Under the pieces are notes generated by a model that ran no database searches, was not told the DNA's origin, and saw nothing but the letters and a program-made list of their open reading frames with translations. Shown in pieces: positions 17,982 through 27,687 of a DNA stretch of 64,000 nucleotides. The stretch is taken from the NCBI RefSeq assembly GCF_900496975.1, contig NZ_UFQC01000009.1:62001-126000 (forward strand). The letters run 5' to 3'. Every line of letters starts with the position of its first letter. Position 1 is the stretch's first letter. Origin of the DNA: Achromobacter veterisilvae (GTDB lineage Bacteria; Pseudomonadota; Gammaproteobacteria; Burkholderiales; Burkholderiaceae_B). The position numbers were made by a program, and so were the translations under genes.

Positions 17982-18914
17982 ATGACTTCGACAGGTAGAA
18001 ACCTCATGTCTTTCGATAGATCCGCGTGGACCTCCCATGGCTCCACCGCCTTGTTCGTGCTGCTGTGGAGCGGCGGCGCGATTTTCGCCAAATGGGGGCT
18101 GTTCCATGCCTCCGCCTTCGCGTTCCTGCTGCTGCGCTTCATCCTGGCCCTGGCCGCGCTGCTGCTGATCTGCGCGCGAAGGTGGCGCTGGCTGCCCGAG
18201 CCGGGCACGCGCGCCACCGTCGCGGCGACGGGCCTGCTGCTGATCGGCGGCTATTCCATCTGCTACCTGCTTGCGCTGGACCATGGCATTACGCCGGGCG
18301 TGCTGGCGACGCTGCTGGGCGCGCAGCCCATCCTGACGCTGGCCCTGCTGGAACGGCGCTACTCGCGGGCGCGCCTGGCCGGACTGTTCCTGGCGTTCTG
18401 CGGCCTGGCGATGGTGATGGTCCAGAGCATCGGCATGGCGCGCTTTTCGGTCGCCGGCATGGCGTACGCGTTCGCCGCGCTGGCGTGCATGACGCTGGGA
18501 GCGATCCTGCAGAAGCGGGTGCGCCAGGCGCCGATGGACGTGATGCCCTTGCAGTACGCGGTCAGCCTGGCGCTGTGCCTGCTGTTCGCGCCGTTCCAGC
18601 CCATTCGCGTGGAATGGGTGGCGGGCTTCGTCCTGCCGCTGCTGTGGATGGGGCTGGTGATTTCGGTGGGCGCGACCCTGCTGTTCTACCGCATGATCCA
18701 GGCCGGCAATCTGGTCAACGTCACCAGCCTGTTCTACCTGGTGCCGGCCGGCACGGCGATGCTGGACTATCTGATCCTGGGCAATCGCCTGTCCGCGCTG
18801 AGCGTGGCCGGGATGGGGGCGATCCTGCTGGGCCTGATGCTGGTGCTGCGCAACCCGGCGCGGGACGCCGCTAGTTCGGCGATCCCGGCTCCGGGTCCGT
18901 CCAATACCCGCTGA
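17982..18914 (+). CDS. EamA-family (DMT) transporter
   Basis: About 310 residues from ATG 17982, chosen because GGAG lies 6 bp upstream (17972-17975); an ATG at 18006 is also possible. The protein is almost entirely hydrophobic with roughly ten membrane segments arranged as two EamA repeats (FVLLWSGGAIFAKWGL.. and, in the second half, YAFAALACMTLGAILQKR). The DMT hallmarks GVLATLLGAQPILTLALLE and SLFYLVPAGTAMLDYLILG are present. Such carriers usually export amino acids or other metabolites; the substrate is unknown. Its last 44 bases overlap the 3' end of the opposing repeat-protein gene. Confidence 0.9.
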   Translation: MTSTGRNLMSFDRSAWTSHGSTALFVLLWSGGAIFAKWGLFHASAFAFLLLRFILALAALLLICARRWRWLPEPGTRATVAATGLLLIGGYSICYLLALDHGITPGVLATLLGAQPILTLALLERRYSRARLAGLFLAFCGLAMVMVQSIGMARFSVAGMAYAFAALACMTLGAILQKRVRQAPMDVMPLQYAVSLALCLLFAPFQPIRVEWVAGFVLPLLWMGLVISVGATLLFYRMIQAGNLVNVTSLFYLVPAGTAMLDYLILGNRLSALSVAGMGAILLGLMLVLRNPARDAASSAIPAPGPSNTR

Positions 18915-19752
18915 CCAGTTGTTCGGGGCGGGCCTGCGCCACGACCCGGGCGCAGGCCGACCAGGCGTCCAGGCGGACGCTCAGGCCGGCGTAGATGCCG
19001 TGCCCCGCGCCGGCTTCGATGAGGCCGGCGGCCTGCACGCCTTCGCCGGCCCGGATCGCGCCTTCGGCGCGGATGTCCTCGCCCGCGATCAGCCCCCAGC
19101 CGGAGGCCAGGTGGTCGCCGCAGAGGATGGAGCCGCCGGCCTGGATGCCGCAGGCCGCGTCGATTTCCTTTTCGGCGCGCACGTCGCCGCCGGCCTTGAT
19201 GCCCTGGCCGCACTTGATCGCGCCTTGCGCCTGCACGTCCTGGCCGGCGTGCAGGTGGCCGGTCACGGCCAGGTCCTGGCCCGCGCAGATGTCCCATTTG
19301 GCGCGGACGTTGCCGCCGCAGTCCAGGCGGGTGGCGGTCTCGATGCCCCAGTCCGCGCTGATGTCCCCGCCGGCGCGCAGGTCGCCGCCGCTGGCGATGT
19401 TGCCGGCCGCGGCGATGTTCTCGCCCGCCATGATCGTCTCGCCCGCGCGGATGCCGCCACCGGTCACGATGCTGCGTCCGGCGCGCACGACGGTGTCCAC
19501 GTTGATTCCCATGCGCACTTCCAGGGTGCCCGCGAAAACGATGGCGTGGGCGTCGACCGCGTCCAGCTTGAGCACCGCGTCGGTGGGGCCGAACTGGTCC
19601 AGCAGCCAGCAGGCGTCGCTGACCCGTCCGTCGGCGACCAGGGCATCGAGCACGGCCTGGTAGTCCCCCTGGCCGTTGTGGTCGCGGATGAACCATTTGT
19701 AGCCGCCCGCGCAGGGGTTCTTGGCTTTGACGAAATTCTTGGTAAGTTGCAT
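18871..19752 (-). CDS. Uncharacterised hexapeptide-repeat (beta-helix-like) protein
   Basis: A 293-residue protein I cannot assign to a family. Residues ~1-85 are non-repetitive (KNPCAGGYKWFIRDHNGQGD, then VLDALVADGRVSDACWLLDQFGP). From residue 89 to 245 an aliphatic residue (I, L or V) recurs every sixth position without a break, 27 times, in the pattern [ILV]-x-[AC]-G-x-[DNG], as in IRAGET, IMAGEN, LRAGGD. Such strict periodicity predicts a beta-helix (solenoid). There is no signal peptide or membrane segment, so it is probably cytoplasmic; a resemblance to polymer-forming bactofilin-type scaffolds is only structural speculation. The start at 19752 begins MQLTKNFVKAK. It overlaps the EamA gene tail to tail. 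Confidence 0.75.
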   Translation of the reverse strand: MQLTKNFVKAKNPCAGGYKWFIRDHNGQGDYQAVLDALVADGRVSDACWLLDQFGPTDAVLKLDAVDAHAIVFAGTLEVRMGINVDTVVRAGRSIVTGGGIRAGETIMAGENIAAAGNIASGGDLRAGGDISADWGIETATRLDCGGNVRAKWDICAGQDLAVTGHLHAGQDVQAQGAIKCGQGIKAGGDVRAEKEIDAACGIQAGGSILCGDHLASGWGLIAGEDIRAEGAIRAGEGVQAAGLIEAGAGHGIYAGLSVRLDAWSACARVVAQARPEQLVSGYWTDPEPGSPN

Positions 19753-20159
19753 GGCGCTTGGAAAGAGTCGGTGCGTGGCCTGGCCGCAGGCCATCCGGAG
19801 GCATGCGGAAACGGGACGAAGCGCGGCGCCCGGCCACGCGGCGGGGCGTCCGCCGGCCGGCGGCGAGCTGCGCGAAGCGCGGATGTGCGCAGGCAGCCGG
19901 CGGCGGGCCGGGATGAGGCTCAGAGAGGGAAGAGCCGGGCGATTAGCCGGGCTTGGAACGCGCGTAGGCGGAACGCGCGGCGACTTCCTGCGAGCTCAAC
20001 AGGGTCGAGCGCAGGGCGCAGATGGCGCATGCGGCGCAGGGGAGGGGAGAAAATTGGGATCGCACGGTCGCACATGCTACCAGCCGGGCGATTACAGTCA
20101 AGCGCCGGCCCCCGGGGCGGGCCCCGCGGCAGGGGCCGGCCGCCGGGGGGCGCGTGGGG
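19753..20159. other. Intergenic region upstream of the repeat protein
   Basis: No convincing gene is seen. It should hold the minus-strand promoter of the repeat-protein gene. A GC stem (GCCGGCCCC at 20104-20112 with GGGGCCGGC at 20132-20140) lies just after the Bug stop at 20160 on the minus strand and may act as a weak terminator, but no T run follows. Confidence 0.4.
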
Positions 20160-21146
20160 TCAGTTCGTCGACTGGATGTTGCGTTCCTTGGCGATGCGCT
20201 GGCGCAGTTCGAGTTCGCGCTTGATCTGGGCGGCGTACTCGGCCGGCGTATTGCCGTCCACCAGCGAGCCGCCGTCGGCCAGGCGCTGCACGGTCTTCGG
20301 ATCCTGGAGCGCCTTGACGGCGGCGTCATGGACGCGGTCGATCACCGCCTGCGGCGTGCCGGCGGGCGCGACCAGGCCGTACCAGGCCATGTTGTTCATA
20401 TCGGGCAGGCCGCCTTCGATGAAGGTCGGCACGTCCGGCAGCGCCGGCAGGCGCTTGGGGGCGGCCACGGCCAGGGCGCGCAGCTTGCCGGCCTGGATGT
20501 GGGGCATGGACGAGGGCAGGTTGTCGAACTGGGCGTTGACCTGGCCCGCGATCACGTCGTTGAGCGCCGGGCCCGAGCCGCGGTAGGGCACGTGCACCAT
20601 GTCGGTCTGGGTCAGCGACTTGAAGAGTTCGCCGTCCAGGTGGCCGATGCCGCCCGAGCCCGAGGAGGCGTACGCGTACTTGCCGGGATTGGCCTTCAGC
20701 AAGGCGATGAATTCGGTCAGCGTCTTGGCGGGCACGGCGGGATTCACCGTCAGCACGTTCGGCACGTTCACCATATTGGTGATGGGGGCGAAGTCCTTCA
20801 GCGGGTCGTACGGGTTCTTGGGGTTGGTGGCCGGGTTGGTGGCCATGGTGCTGACGGTGGCCACGCCCAGGGTGTAGCCGTCGGGGGCGGAGCGCACCAG
20901 GGCGTCGGCGCCGATGGAGCCGCCGCCGCCGCCGCGGTTTTCGACGACGACGGGCTGGCCGAGTTCGCGGCCCAGGCCTTCGGAGACGATGCGGGCGACG
21001 ATATCGGTGGTGCCGCCGGCGGCGAAGGGGACGATCAGGCGGATGGGCTTGTTGGGGTAGGGGTCGGCGGCATGCGCGCCGGTACTAAAGCAGACGCCTG
21101 CGATTGCGGCGGCCAGGACGGCCTTTGCTTGGGACAGCACGGTCAA
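20160..21146 (-). CDS. Bug-family tripartite tricarboxylate transporter substrate-binding protein
   Basis: A periplasmic solute receptor of the TctC/Bug family, about 328 residues. The start is TTG at 21146, preceded by GGAGAAG at suitable spacing; the product begins with a signal peptide (LSQAKAVLAAAIAGVCFSTGAHAA). A GTG at 21140 is a close alternative, and ATGs much further upstream would precede the signal peptide by ~90 residues. Family motifs: KPIRLIVPFAAGGTTDIVARI, VVVENRGGGGGSIGAD, and LVAPAGTPQAVIDRVHDA. It stands alone, without TctA/B genes, next to the Mrp operon on the other strand. The ligand is unknown. Confidence 0.92.
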   Translation of the reverse strand: MTVLSQAKAVLAAAIAGVCFSTGAHAADPYPNKPIRLIVPFAAGGTTDIVARIVSEGLGRELGQPVVVENRGGGGGSIGADALVRSAPDGYTLGVATVSTMATNPATNPKNPYDPLKDFAPITNMVNVPNVLTVNPAVPAKTLTEFIALLKANPGKYAYASSGSGGIGHLDGELFKSLTQTDMVHVPYRGSGPALNDVIAGQVNAQFDNLPSSMPHIQAGKLRALAVAAPKRLPALPDVPTFIEGGLPDMNNMAWYGLVAPAGTPQAVIDRVHDAAVKALQDPKTVQRLADGGSLVDGNTPAEYAAQIKRELELRQRIAKERNIQSTN

Positions 21147-21701
21147 GAGTCTTCTCCATATTATTGAATTTTCCGACCCGGCCGGCTTCTGCGGCCGGCG
21201 TCGGTGAGGCGCGCCTGGCCCGGATGCGGGCCCGACCGACGCTTCGTGGGCGCCATTCCACACAGGAAACTCCCCTCGGTCAACCCGGATCGACCCTGAA
21301 CGGACCGGGTTGTTTTGCGTTGACGCAATGTTGCGCGAAATAGCCGGCAATAGCGGAAAAAACCCAATGCTGACAAAGAGATGAATCGGTGCCGAAACTT
21401 GCCGATTGCGCAATCATTGCGCATCGAACGTGTCGTCATCACCCCCGTTCACACATAAATTTCTGCATAACTTACAAGAATCTGATATTTTTCGGATGAG
21501 ATTCTTGGCCGGTCTTGCAAGAAAGCTATTGCGTTTGTTTCTGTCTGCGCCGTTCAATGGCGTTGGTTGATGTCCCCGCGGGGCAACGTGTAGTGCAGCG
21601 ACGCACCGGGCCAGGGTTCCGTCCGTTTTTCAATCCCCGGTCTGTTTCGTCTTTCGCTGCCTTGCGCTGGCGGGAGGGGGCCCGGACATTCTCGGAACGC
21701 C
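21147..21701. promoter_or_regulatory. Divergent control region between the Bug gene and the Mrp operon
   Basis: This 555-bp gene-free region is less GC-rich than its surroundings. It contains a perfect 12-bp palindrome GATTGCGCAATC (21404-21415) with a partial repeat of TTGCGCA just after it, and a dyad AAGAATCT (21476-21483) / AGATTCTT (21499-21506) with a 15-bp spacer. These sit 195-300 bp ahead of the mrpA start and are candidate operators or leader structures. No gene is seen in it. Confidence 0.45.
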
Positions 21702-24617
21702 ATGTCGCTGATCCTGATCCTCGCTCTGCCGTTCGCCGGCAGCCTGTGCGCCGCGCTGCTGCCTTCCAACGCCCGCAATGCCGAGGCCTGGTTGGCGGGC
21801 CTTATCGCCCTGGCCTGTGTGGTTCTGGTCGCCGGCCTGTATCCGGACGTCGCCAACGGCGGCGTGGTGCGGGTCGACATCCCGTGGGCGCCCGCATTGG
21901 GCCTGCAGTTCACCCTGCGGATGGACGGCTACGCCTGGCTGTTCGCGCTGATCGTCTCGGGCATGGGCGCGCTGGTGGTGCTGTACGCGCGCTACTACAT
22001 GTCGCCGGAAGATCCGGTGCCGCGCTTCTTCTCTTTTTTCCAGGCCTTCATGGCCGCCATGCTCGGCGTCGTGCTGTCGGGCAACCTGATCCAACTGGTC
22101 ATGTTCTGGGAAATGACCAGCCTGGCGTCCTTCATGCTGATCGCCTACTGGCACCACCGCCTGGACGCCCGGCGCGGCGCGCGCATGGCGCTGACCGTCA
22201 CGGGCGGGGGCGGGCTGTGCCTGCTGGCCGGCGTGCTGATCCTGGGCCACATCGTCGGCAGCTACGACATGGACCGCGTGCTGGCCGCCGGCGACCTGGT
22301 CCGCGCCGACCCCTGGTATCCGGCCGTGCTGATCCTGGTGGCACTGGGCGCGCTGACCAAGAGCGCCCAGTTCCCGTTCCATTTCTGGCTGCCCAACGCC
22401 ATGGCCGCGCCCACCCCGGTGTCCGCCTACCTGCATTCGGCGACCATGGTGAAGGCGGGCGTGTTCCTGCTGGCGCGGTTCTGGCCGGTGCTGTCGGGCA
22501 CCGACGAATGGTTCTGGATCATCGGCGGGGCGGGGCTGGTCACGCTGGTGCTGGGCGCCTACGCCGCCATCTTCCAGCAGGACATGAAAGGGGTGCTGGC
22601 CTATTCCACCATCAGCCACCTCGGGCTGATCACGCTGCTGCTGGGGCTGAACAGCACGCTGGCGCTGGTGGCGGCCATCTTCCACATGATCAACCACGCC
22701 ACCTTCAAGGCTTCGCTCTTCATGGCCGCGGGCGTGGTCGACCACGAAACCGGCACGCGCGACCTCAGCCGGCTGTCCGGCCTGTACAAGGCCATGCCCA
22801 TCACCGCCACACTGGCCATGGTGGCGGCGGCCTCGATGGCCGGCGTGCCGCTGCTCAACGGCTTCCTGTCCAAGGAAATGTTCTTCGCCGAGACCACCTT
22901 CGTCAGCGGCGACAGCATCACCCAGGTCGGCCTGCCGCTCCTGGCCACCATCGCGGGGGCGTTCAGCGTGGCGTATTCGCTGCGTTTCATCCTCCAGGTG
23001 TTCTTCGGCCCGCCGGCCACCGACCTCCCGCGCGCGCCGCACGAGCCGCCCCGGTGGATGCTGTTCCCGAGCGCGCTGCTGGTGTTCATGTGCCTGCTGG
23101 TGGGCGTGCTGCCGGGGCTGACCGTGGGCCCGTTCCTGGCCTCCGCGGCCCAGAGCATCCTGGGCGAGGACATGCCCGAGTACAGCCTGGCCGTCTGGCA
23201 CGGCGTGAACCTGCCGCTGGTCATGAGCCTGGTCGCCACCACGGCCGGCGTGCTGCTGTACCTGGCCCTGCGCGCGCACCAGCGCGCCAACCCCGGCCGC
23301 GTGCCCTTCATCTACCGGCTGGACGGCCGCCGCACGTTCGAGGCGCTGCTGGACGGCTCCAGCGTGGCCGCCGCCTGGCTGCTGCGCTGGCTGGCGTCCT
23401 CGCGCCTGCAGGTGCAGATGCTGCTGATCGTGCTGGGCACCCTGTTCGTCGCCTGGCTGCCGCTGCGCGCGGGCGGCTGGCTGGACGGGGCGGGCCACCT
23501 GACCCCGGTGGACCCGGCGTTCGCACTGCTGTGGCTGGTGGGCGGGGTCTGCGCCGTGGCCTCGGCCTACCAGGCCAAGTACCACCGCCTGGCGTCGCTG
23601 GCCCTGGCCGGGGGCGCGGGGCTGATCACCTGCCTGACCTTCGTCTGGTTCTCGGCGCCCGACCTGGCGCTGACCCAGTTGTCCGTCGAGGTCGTGACCC
23701 TGGTGCTGCTGTTGCTGGGCCTGCGCTGGCTGCCCCGGCGGATCGCGCAGGACGACGATGAAAGCCTGGGGGCCACGCTGCGCGCCCGCGGCCGCCGCCT
23801 GCGCGACCTGCTGATGGCCGTGGCGGCGGGCGCCGGCATGTCGGCGCTGGCCTACGCGGTGCTGACGCGTCCGCAGGGCGAGACGATTTCCTCCTATTTC
23901 GTGGACCGCGCGCTGCCCGACGGCGGCGGCACCAACGTGGTGAACGTCATCCTGGTCGACTTCCGCGGCTTCGATACCTTCGGCGAGATCACGGTGCTGG
24001 GCATCGTGGCGCTGACGGTCTATGCGCTGCTGCGCCGCTTCCGTCCCGCCGCCGAAAGCGCGGACCTGCCGCGCCAGCAGATCGACCAGGACGGCGGCGT
24101 GCCCGCCGCGCCGGACATCAAGTCCCCGGTTCCCTCGGGCTCGATGATGGTGCCCACGGTCCTGGTGCGCCTGCTGCTGCCCACGGCCGCGCTGATCTCG
24201 GTGTATTTCCTGCTGCGCGGGCACAACGAACCCGGCGGCGGATTCGTCGGCGGGCTGATATTCGCCACCGCCGTCATCCTGCAATACATGGTCGGCGGCG
24301 TGTACTGGGTCGAATCGCGCAGCCGGCTCAACCCGCAGAACTGGATCGGCATCGGCCTGCTGTTCGCGGGCTCCGCCGCGATGGCCGCCTGGCTGGCCTA
24401 CAAGCCGTTCCTGGCCGCGCTGTCCTGGGACATCGCGCTGCCGCTGATCGGCCACGTGCACCTGTCCAGCGTGCTGCTGTTCGACCTGGGCGTGTACATG
24501 CTGGTCGTGGGGTCCACCGTGCTGGTGCTGGTGGCGCTGGCCCACCAATCGCTGCGCGCGCAACGCAAGGCAGCCGCCGAGATCCAGGCGGCGGCCGCTC
24601 AAACAGGGGAAGCCTGA
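21702..24617 (+). CDS. mrpA: Mrp-type Na+(K+)/H+ antiporter, fused subunits A and B
   Basis: A 971-residue inner-membrane protein. The first ~780 residues are the NuoL-like MrpA core (conserved [19 protein letters not shown], the lysine-bearing [17 protein letters not shown], and [16 protein letters not shown]), followed by the MrpA C-terminal extension. From about residue 810 it continues as an MnhB/MrpB domain with the signature [13 protein letters not shown] near residue 840. The A-B fusion is the form called PhaAB in Rhizobium and is usual in proteobacterial group-2 Mrp systems. It is first of six tightly packed genes (21702-27687) that together exchange monovalent cations for protons and support pH and sodium tolerance. 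Confidence 0.95.
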   Translation: MSLILILALPFAGSLCAALLPSNARNAEAWLAGLIALACVVLVAGLYPDVANGGVVRVDIPWAPALGLQFTLRMDGYAWLFALIVSGMGALVVLYARYYMSPEDPVPRFFSFFQAFMAAMLGVVLSGNLIQLVMFWEMTSLASFMLIAYWHHRLDARRGARMALTVTGGGGLCLLAGVLILGHIVGSYDMDRVLAAGDLVRADPWYPAVLILVALGALTKSAQFPFHFWLPNAMAAPTPVSAYLHSATMVKAGVFLLARFWPVLSGTDEWFWIIGGAGLVTLVLGAYAAIFQQDMKGVLAYSTISHLGLITLLLGLNSTLALVAAIFHMINHATFKASLFMAAGVVDHETGTRDLSRLSGLYKAMPITATLAMVAAASMAGVPLLNGFLSKEMFFAETTFVSGDSITQVGLPLLATIAGAFSVAYSLRFILQVFFGPPATDLPRAPHEPPRWMLFPSALLVFMCLLVGVLPGLTVGPFLASAAQSILGEDMPEYSLAVWHGVNLPLVMSLVATTAGVLLYLALRAHQRANPGRVPFIYRLDGRRTFEALLDGSSVAAAWLLRWLASSRLQVQMLLIVLGTLFVAWLPLRAGGWLDGAGHLTPVDPAFALLWLVGGVCAVASAYQAKYHRLASLALAGGAGLITCLTFVWFSAPDLALTQLSVEVVTLVLLLLGLRWLPRRIAQDDDESLGATLRARGRRLRDLLMAVAAGAGMSALAYAVLTRPQGETISSYFVDRALPDGGGTNVVNVILVDFRGFDTFGEITVLGIVALTVYALLRRFRPAAESADLPRQQIDQDGGVPAAPDIKSPVPSGSMMVPTVLVRLLLPTAALISVYFLLRGHNEPGGGFVGGLIFATAVILQYMVGGVYWVESRSRLNPQNWIGIGLLFAGSAAMAAWLAYKPFLAALSWDIALPLIGHVHLSSVLLFDLGVYMLVVGSTVLVLVALAHQSLRAQRKAAAEIQAAAAQTGEA

Positions 24618-24961
24618 TGGAATTGATCTACGCCGTCGCGATCGGCGTCTTGGCGGGCTCGGGCGTGTGGCTGCTTCTGCGGCCGCGGACGTTCCAGTTC
24701 ATCATGGGCCTGTCGCTCGTTTCCTACGCGGTGAACCTGTTCATCTTCGGCATGGGCCGGCTCACCTCGGGCCGCCCGCCGGTGGTGGATCCGGCCGCGG
24801 CCCACGATCCCTCCTGGTACGCGGATCCGCTGCCGCAGGCGCTGGTGCTGACGGCCATCGTGATCGGCTTCGCCACCACCGCGCTGTTCCTGGTTGTGCT
24901 GCTGGCCTCGCGCGGCCTCACGGGTACCGACCACGTTGATGGACGGGAGTCCCAATTTTGA
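24617..24961 (+). CDS. mrpC: Mrp antiporter subunit C
   Basis: A 114-residue NuoK-like membrane subunit with three hydrophobic segments (~2-22, ~30-50, ~72-97). Family marks are GSGVWLLLRPRTFQFIMGLSL and NLFIFGMGRL, then LPQALVLTAIVIGFATTA. Its ATG overlaps the mrpA stop (TGATG). Subunit C is required for assembly of the Mrp complex. Confidence 0.95.
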   Translation: MELIYAVAIGVLAGSGVWLLLRPRTFQFIMGLSLVSYAVNLFIFGMGRLTSGRPPVVDPAAAHDPSWYADPLPQALVLTAIVIGFATTALFLVVLLASRGLTGTDHVDGRESQF

Positions 24962-26589
24962 GTTTCTGGCTGCAGCATCTTCCCATATTGCCCATCGTCA
25001 CCCCGCTGCTGGCGGGCGCGGCGATGCTCCTGCTGGCCGACACCAGCCGCTATGCGCGCGGCGCGGTCGCGCTCGTGTCCATCCTGGCCCAACTGGCCGC
25101 CGCCATTGCCCTGCTGGCGGTCGCCGGCGGCGCCGTGCCGGGCGTCTGGCCCGACGGGGTAGGGGTCTATCTGGTGGGCGACTGGCCCGCGCCCTTCGGC
25201 ATCGTGCTGGTGGTGGACCGGCTTGCCGCCGTGATGCTGACGCTGACCGCGGTGCTGGGCCTGGCCTCGCTGGTGTACTCGCTGGCCCGCTGGGACCGCG
25301 CGGGCGTGCATTTCCATTCCCTGTTCCAGTTCCTGCTGATGGGGCTGAACGGCGCCTTCCTCACCGGCGACCTGTTCAACCTGTTCGTGTTCTTCGAGGT
25401 GCTGCTGGCCGCCTCCTACGGCCTGCTGCTGCACGGTTCCGGCGTGGCGCGCGTCAGTGCGGGCCTGCAATACATCGCGGTGAACCTGGCGGCCTCGTTC
25501 CTGCTGCTGATCAGCATCGCGCTGATCTACGGCGTCACGGGCACGCTCAATTTGGCGGACCTGGCGCAGCGCGCGGGCAACCTGGCTGGCGCCGACCGCA
25601 TGCTGTTCGAGGCGGGCGCGGCCATCCTGGGCGTGGCCTTCCTGGTGAAGGCGGGCGCCTGGCCCTTGAACTTCTGGCTGGTCAAGGGCTATGGCTCGGC
25701 CGGCGCGCCGGTCGCGGCCATGTTCTCGATCATGACCAAGGTGGGCATCTACGCGCTGCTGCGCATCGGCTCGCTGCTGCTGCCGTCGGGCGCGCCGGCG
25801 GCGTTCAGCCTGGACTGGATGTTCGCGGCCGGGCTGGCGACGCTGCTGTTCGGCGGCCTGGGCCTGCTGGCCACGCAGCAACTGGAAAAGATGGTCGGCT
25901 ACTGCGTGATCGTGTCCGCCGGCACGCTGCTGACCGCCCTGGGCATGCCCGGCGTGACGCTGACCGGCCCGGCGCTGTTCTACCTGATCAGTTCGGTGCT
26001 GACCACGGGCGCGTTCTTTCTGCTGGCCGAACTGATCGAACGCACCCGCAGTTTTGGCGCCAACGTGCTGGCGGTGACCCTGGACGCCTTCGACCTGGAC
26101 GACCCCGCCTCGGTCAACCGTTCCGACGACGTGGTGGGCGTGGCCATTCCCGCCGCCATGGCCTTCCTGGGGCTGGCCTTCATCTGTTGCGCGCTGCTGG
26201 TGACCGGCCTGCCGCCCCTGTCGGGTTTCGTCGCGAAGTTTTCGCTGCTGTCGGCCGCGGTGTCCGCCGCCAATGAATCGGCCCTGCCGATGGACGCCTG
26301 GATATTGGTGGCCGCCGTGCTCGTTTCCGGCCTGGCCGGCCTGATCGGCCTGGGCCGCACCGGCATCCGCGTGTTCTGGGCGAGCGACGACCGCAGCACG
26401 CCGCGCCTGCGCGTGATCGAGGCCGGCCCGGTGGCCGTGCTGCTGCTGCTGTGCGTGGGCCTGGCCGCCGGCGCGGGGCCGGTGTCGGCCTATCTCGACG
26501 ACGCGGCCCGATCGCTCGACCAGCCCAAGTCCTACATCGAGGCCGTCATGTCCGCGCAGACGGTGCGCGGCCTCAAGGGGGGAAGCTGA
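24958..26589 (+). CDS. mrpD: Mrp antiporter subunit D
   Basis: A 543-residue NuoM/N-like ion-translocating subunit with about 14 hydrophobic segments. It shows the antiporter-type motif LFNLFVFFEVLLAASYGLLL, the key lysine region FLVKAGAWPLNFWLVKGY, and IMTKVGIYALLRIGS. The start is TTG at 24958, overlapping the mrpC stop as TTGA, with GACGGGAG just upstream (24942-24949), so translation is coupled. MrpD works beside MrpA in proton and sodium movement. Confidence 0.94.
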   Translation: MSFWLQHLPILPIVTPLLAGAAMLLLADTSRYARGAVALVSILAQLAAAIALLAVAGGAVPGVWPDGVGVYLVGDWPAPFGIVLVVDRLAAVMLTLTAVLGLASLVYSLARWDRAGVHFHSLFQFLLMGLNGAFLTGDLFNLFVFFEVLLAASYGLLLHGSGVARVSAGLQYIAVNLAASFLLLISIALIYGVTGTLNLADLAQRAGNLAGADRMLFEAGAAILGVAFLVKAGAWPLNFWLVKGYGSAGAPVAAMFSIMTKVGIYALLRIGSLLLPSGAPAAFSLDWMFAAGLATLLFGGLGLLATQQLEKMVGYCVIVSAGTLLTALGMPGVTLTGPALFYLISSVLTTGAFFLLAELIERTRSFGANVLAVTLDAFDLDDPASVNRSDDVVGVAIPAAMAFLGLAFICCALLVTGLPPLSGFVAKFSLLSAAVSAANESALPMDAWILVAAVLVSGLAGLIGLGRTGIRVFWASDDRSTPRLRVIEAGPVAVLLLLCVGLAAGAGPVSAYLDDAARSLDQPKSYIEAVMSAQTVRGLKGGS

Positions 26590-27071
26590 TGCGCCGCCTC
26601 TATTTCGCGTTCCTGCCGGTGTTCCTGTTCGTCCTGTGGCTGGTCCTGAACCAGAGCCTGTCCGCGGGCCAGATCGCGCTGGGCACCGCGCTCGCGCTCT
26701 GGTTCACCTGGGCGGCGTCGCGCCTGCGCCCGCTGCATGCGCGCCCGCACCGGCTGTGGAAGGCCGTGCCGCTGTTCCTGCACGTCACGTGGGACATCAT
26801 CAAGTCCAACATCGCCGTGGGCAGGCTGGTCCTGAACCCGCGGCCCAACGATTTTTCGCCCGGGTTCATCATGATCCCGCTGACCATGCGCGACCCGCAC
26901 GGCCTGGCCATGCTGGCCTGCATCGTCACCTACACGCCCGGCACGGTCTGGGTGAACCTGACCGACGACCACCACCTGAAGCTGCACGTGCTGGACCTTC
27001 AGAACGAAGGCGACTGGATCAGGCTGGTGCAGGAACGCTACGAGCGTCCGCTGATGGAGATATTCGAATGA
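26589..27071 (+). CDS. mrpE: Mrp antiporter subunit E
   Basis: A 160-residue membrane subunit of the MnhE family: hydrophobic start (LYFAFLPVFLFVLWLVLN), then LFLHVTWDIIKSNIAVGRLVL, and the conserved cytoplasmic part IPLTMRDPHGLAMLACIVTYTPGTVWV. Its ATG at 26589 overlaps the mrpD stop (TGATG). It is a structural subunit of the complex. Confidence 0.94.
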   Translation: MRRLYFAFLPVFLFVLWLVLNQSLSAGQIALGTALALWFTWAASRLRPLHARPHRLWKAVPLFLHVTWDIIKSNIAVGRLVLNPRPNDFSPGFIMIPLTMRDPHGLAMLACIVTYTPGTVWVNLTDDHHLKLHVLDLQNEGDWIRLVQERYERPLMEIFE

Positions 27072-27349
27072 ACACCGTACTTTACTGGGCCGCGTCCTTC
27101 GCCCTGGTCTGCTTTGCGCTGGGCATGGTGTGCGCCACCGTCCGCCTGCTGCGCGGGCCCACCGCCCAGGACCGCGTCCTGGCCCTGGACACGCTCTACA
27201 TCAACGGCATGCTGACGATGCTGGCGTTCGGCATCCGTTCCGGCACGTCCGTGTATTTCGACATCGCGCTCCTGATCGCGCTGTTCGGTTTCGTCGGGTC
27301 CACCGCGATGGCCCGTTTCCTTTTGCGCGGCGAGGTGATCGAGCCATGA
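27068..27349 (+). CDS. mrpF: Mrp antiporter subunit F
   Basis: A 93-residue subunit with three membrane segments. The conserved MrpF motif is RLLRGPTAQDRVLALDTLYING. It overlaps mrpE by ATGA (27068-27071) and mrpG by ATGA at its end, so the operon is fully coupled. Confidence 0.94.
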   Translation: MNTVLYWAASFALVCFALGMVCATVRLLRGPTAQDRVLALDTLYINGMLTMLAFGIRSGTSVYFDIALLIALFGFVGSTAMARFLLRGEVIEP

Positions 27350-27687
27350 TAGAAGCCCAGATCCCGTTGTGGGCAGGCATCCCGGCCAGCATCCTGCTGG
27401 TTTTCGGCGGCCTGCTGGCCCTGACCGGCTCGGCCGGCCTGCTGCGGTTCCGCACTTTCTACGCGCGCATCCATGCGCCCACGCTGGGCAACACCATGGG
27501 CTGCGGCTGCGTGCTGGGCGCGTCCATCCTGGTTTTCTCGGCGCTGTCGGCCCGCCCGGTGTTCCACGAGGTCGTCATCACCTTGCTGCTGATCGTGTCC
27601 TCGCCGGTCACCGCGATGCTGCTGATGCGCGCCGCGACCTACCGCAACCGCCTGGCCCCCGCCGATGCGGAAAGGGACGCGCGTTAG
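27346..27687 (+). CDS. mrpG: Mrp antiporter subunit G
   Basis: A 113-residue MnhG-family subunit with three hydrophobic segments and the signature LRFRTFYARIHAPTLGNTMG. It overlaps mrpF by ATGA at 27346. It is the last gene of the operon; about 220 bp without genes follow, holding a small dyad (CGTA-ggct-TACG) near 27750. Confidence 0.94.
   Translation: MIEAQIPLWAGIPASILLVFGGLLALTGSAGLLRFRTFYARIHAPTLGNTMGCGCVLGASILVFSALSARPVFHEVVITLLLIVSSPVTAMLLMRAATYRNRLAPADAERDAR

Noticed and set aside
17654..18217. A 187-codon minus-strand frame in the gap before the EamA gene
   Set aside because: It overlaps the well-supported EamA gene, is Arg/Ala/Pro-rich and has no domain.
16323..18284. A 653-codon minus-strand frame opposite the SbcC-like gene and the EamA gene
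   Set aside because: It overlaps two well-supported genes and has no motif; a shadow frame.
21630..24602. A 990-codon minus-strand open frame opposite mrpA
   Set aside because: Composition is His/Gln/Arg/Ala-rich and shows no family signature; long antisense frames are expected in GC-rich coding DNA.
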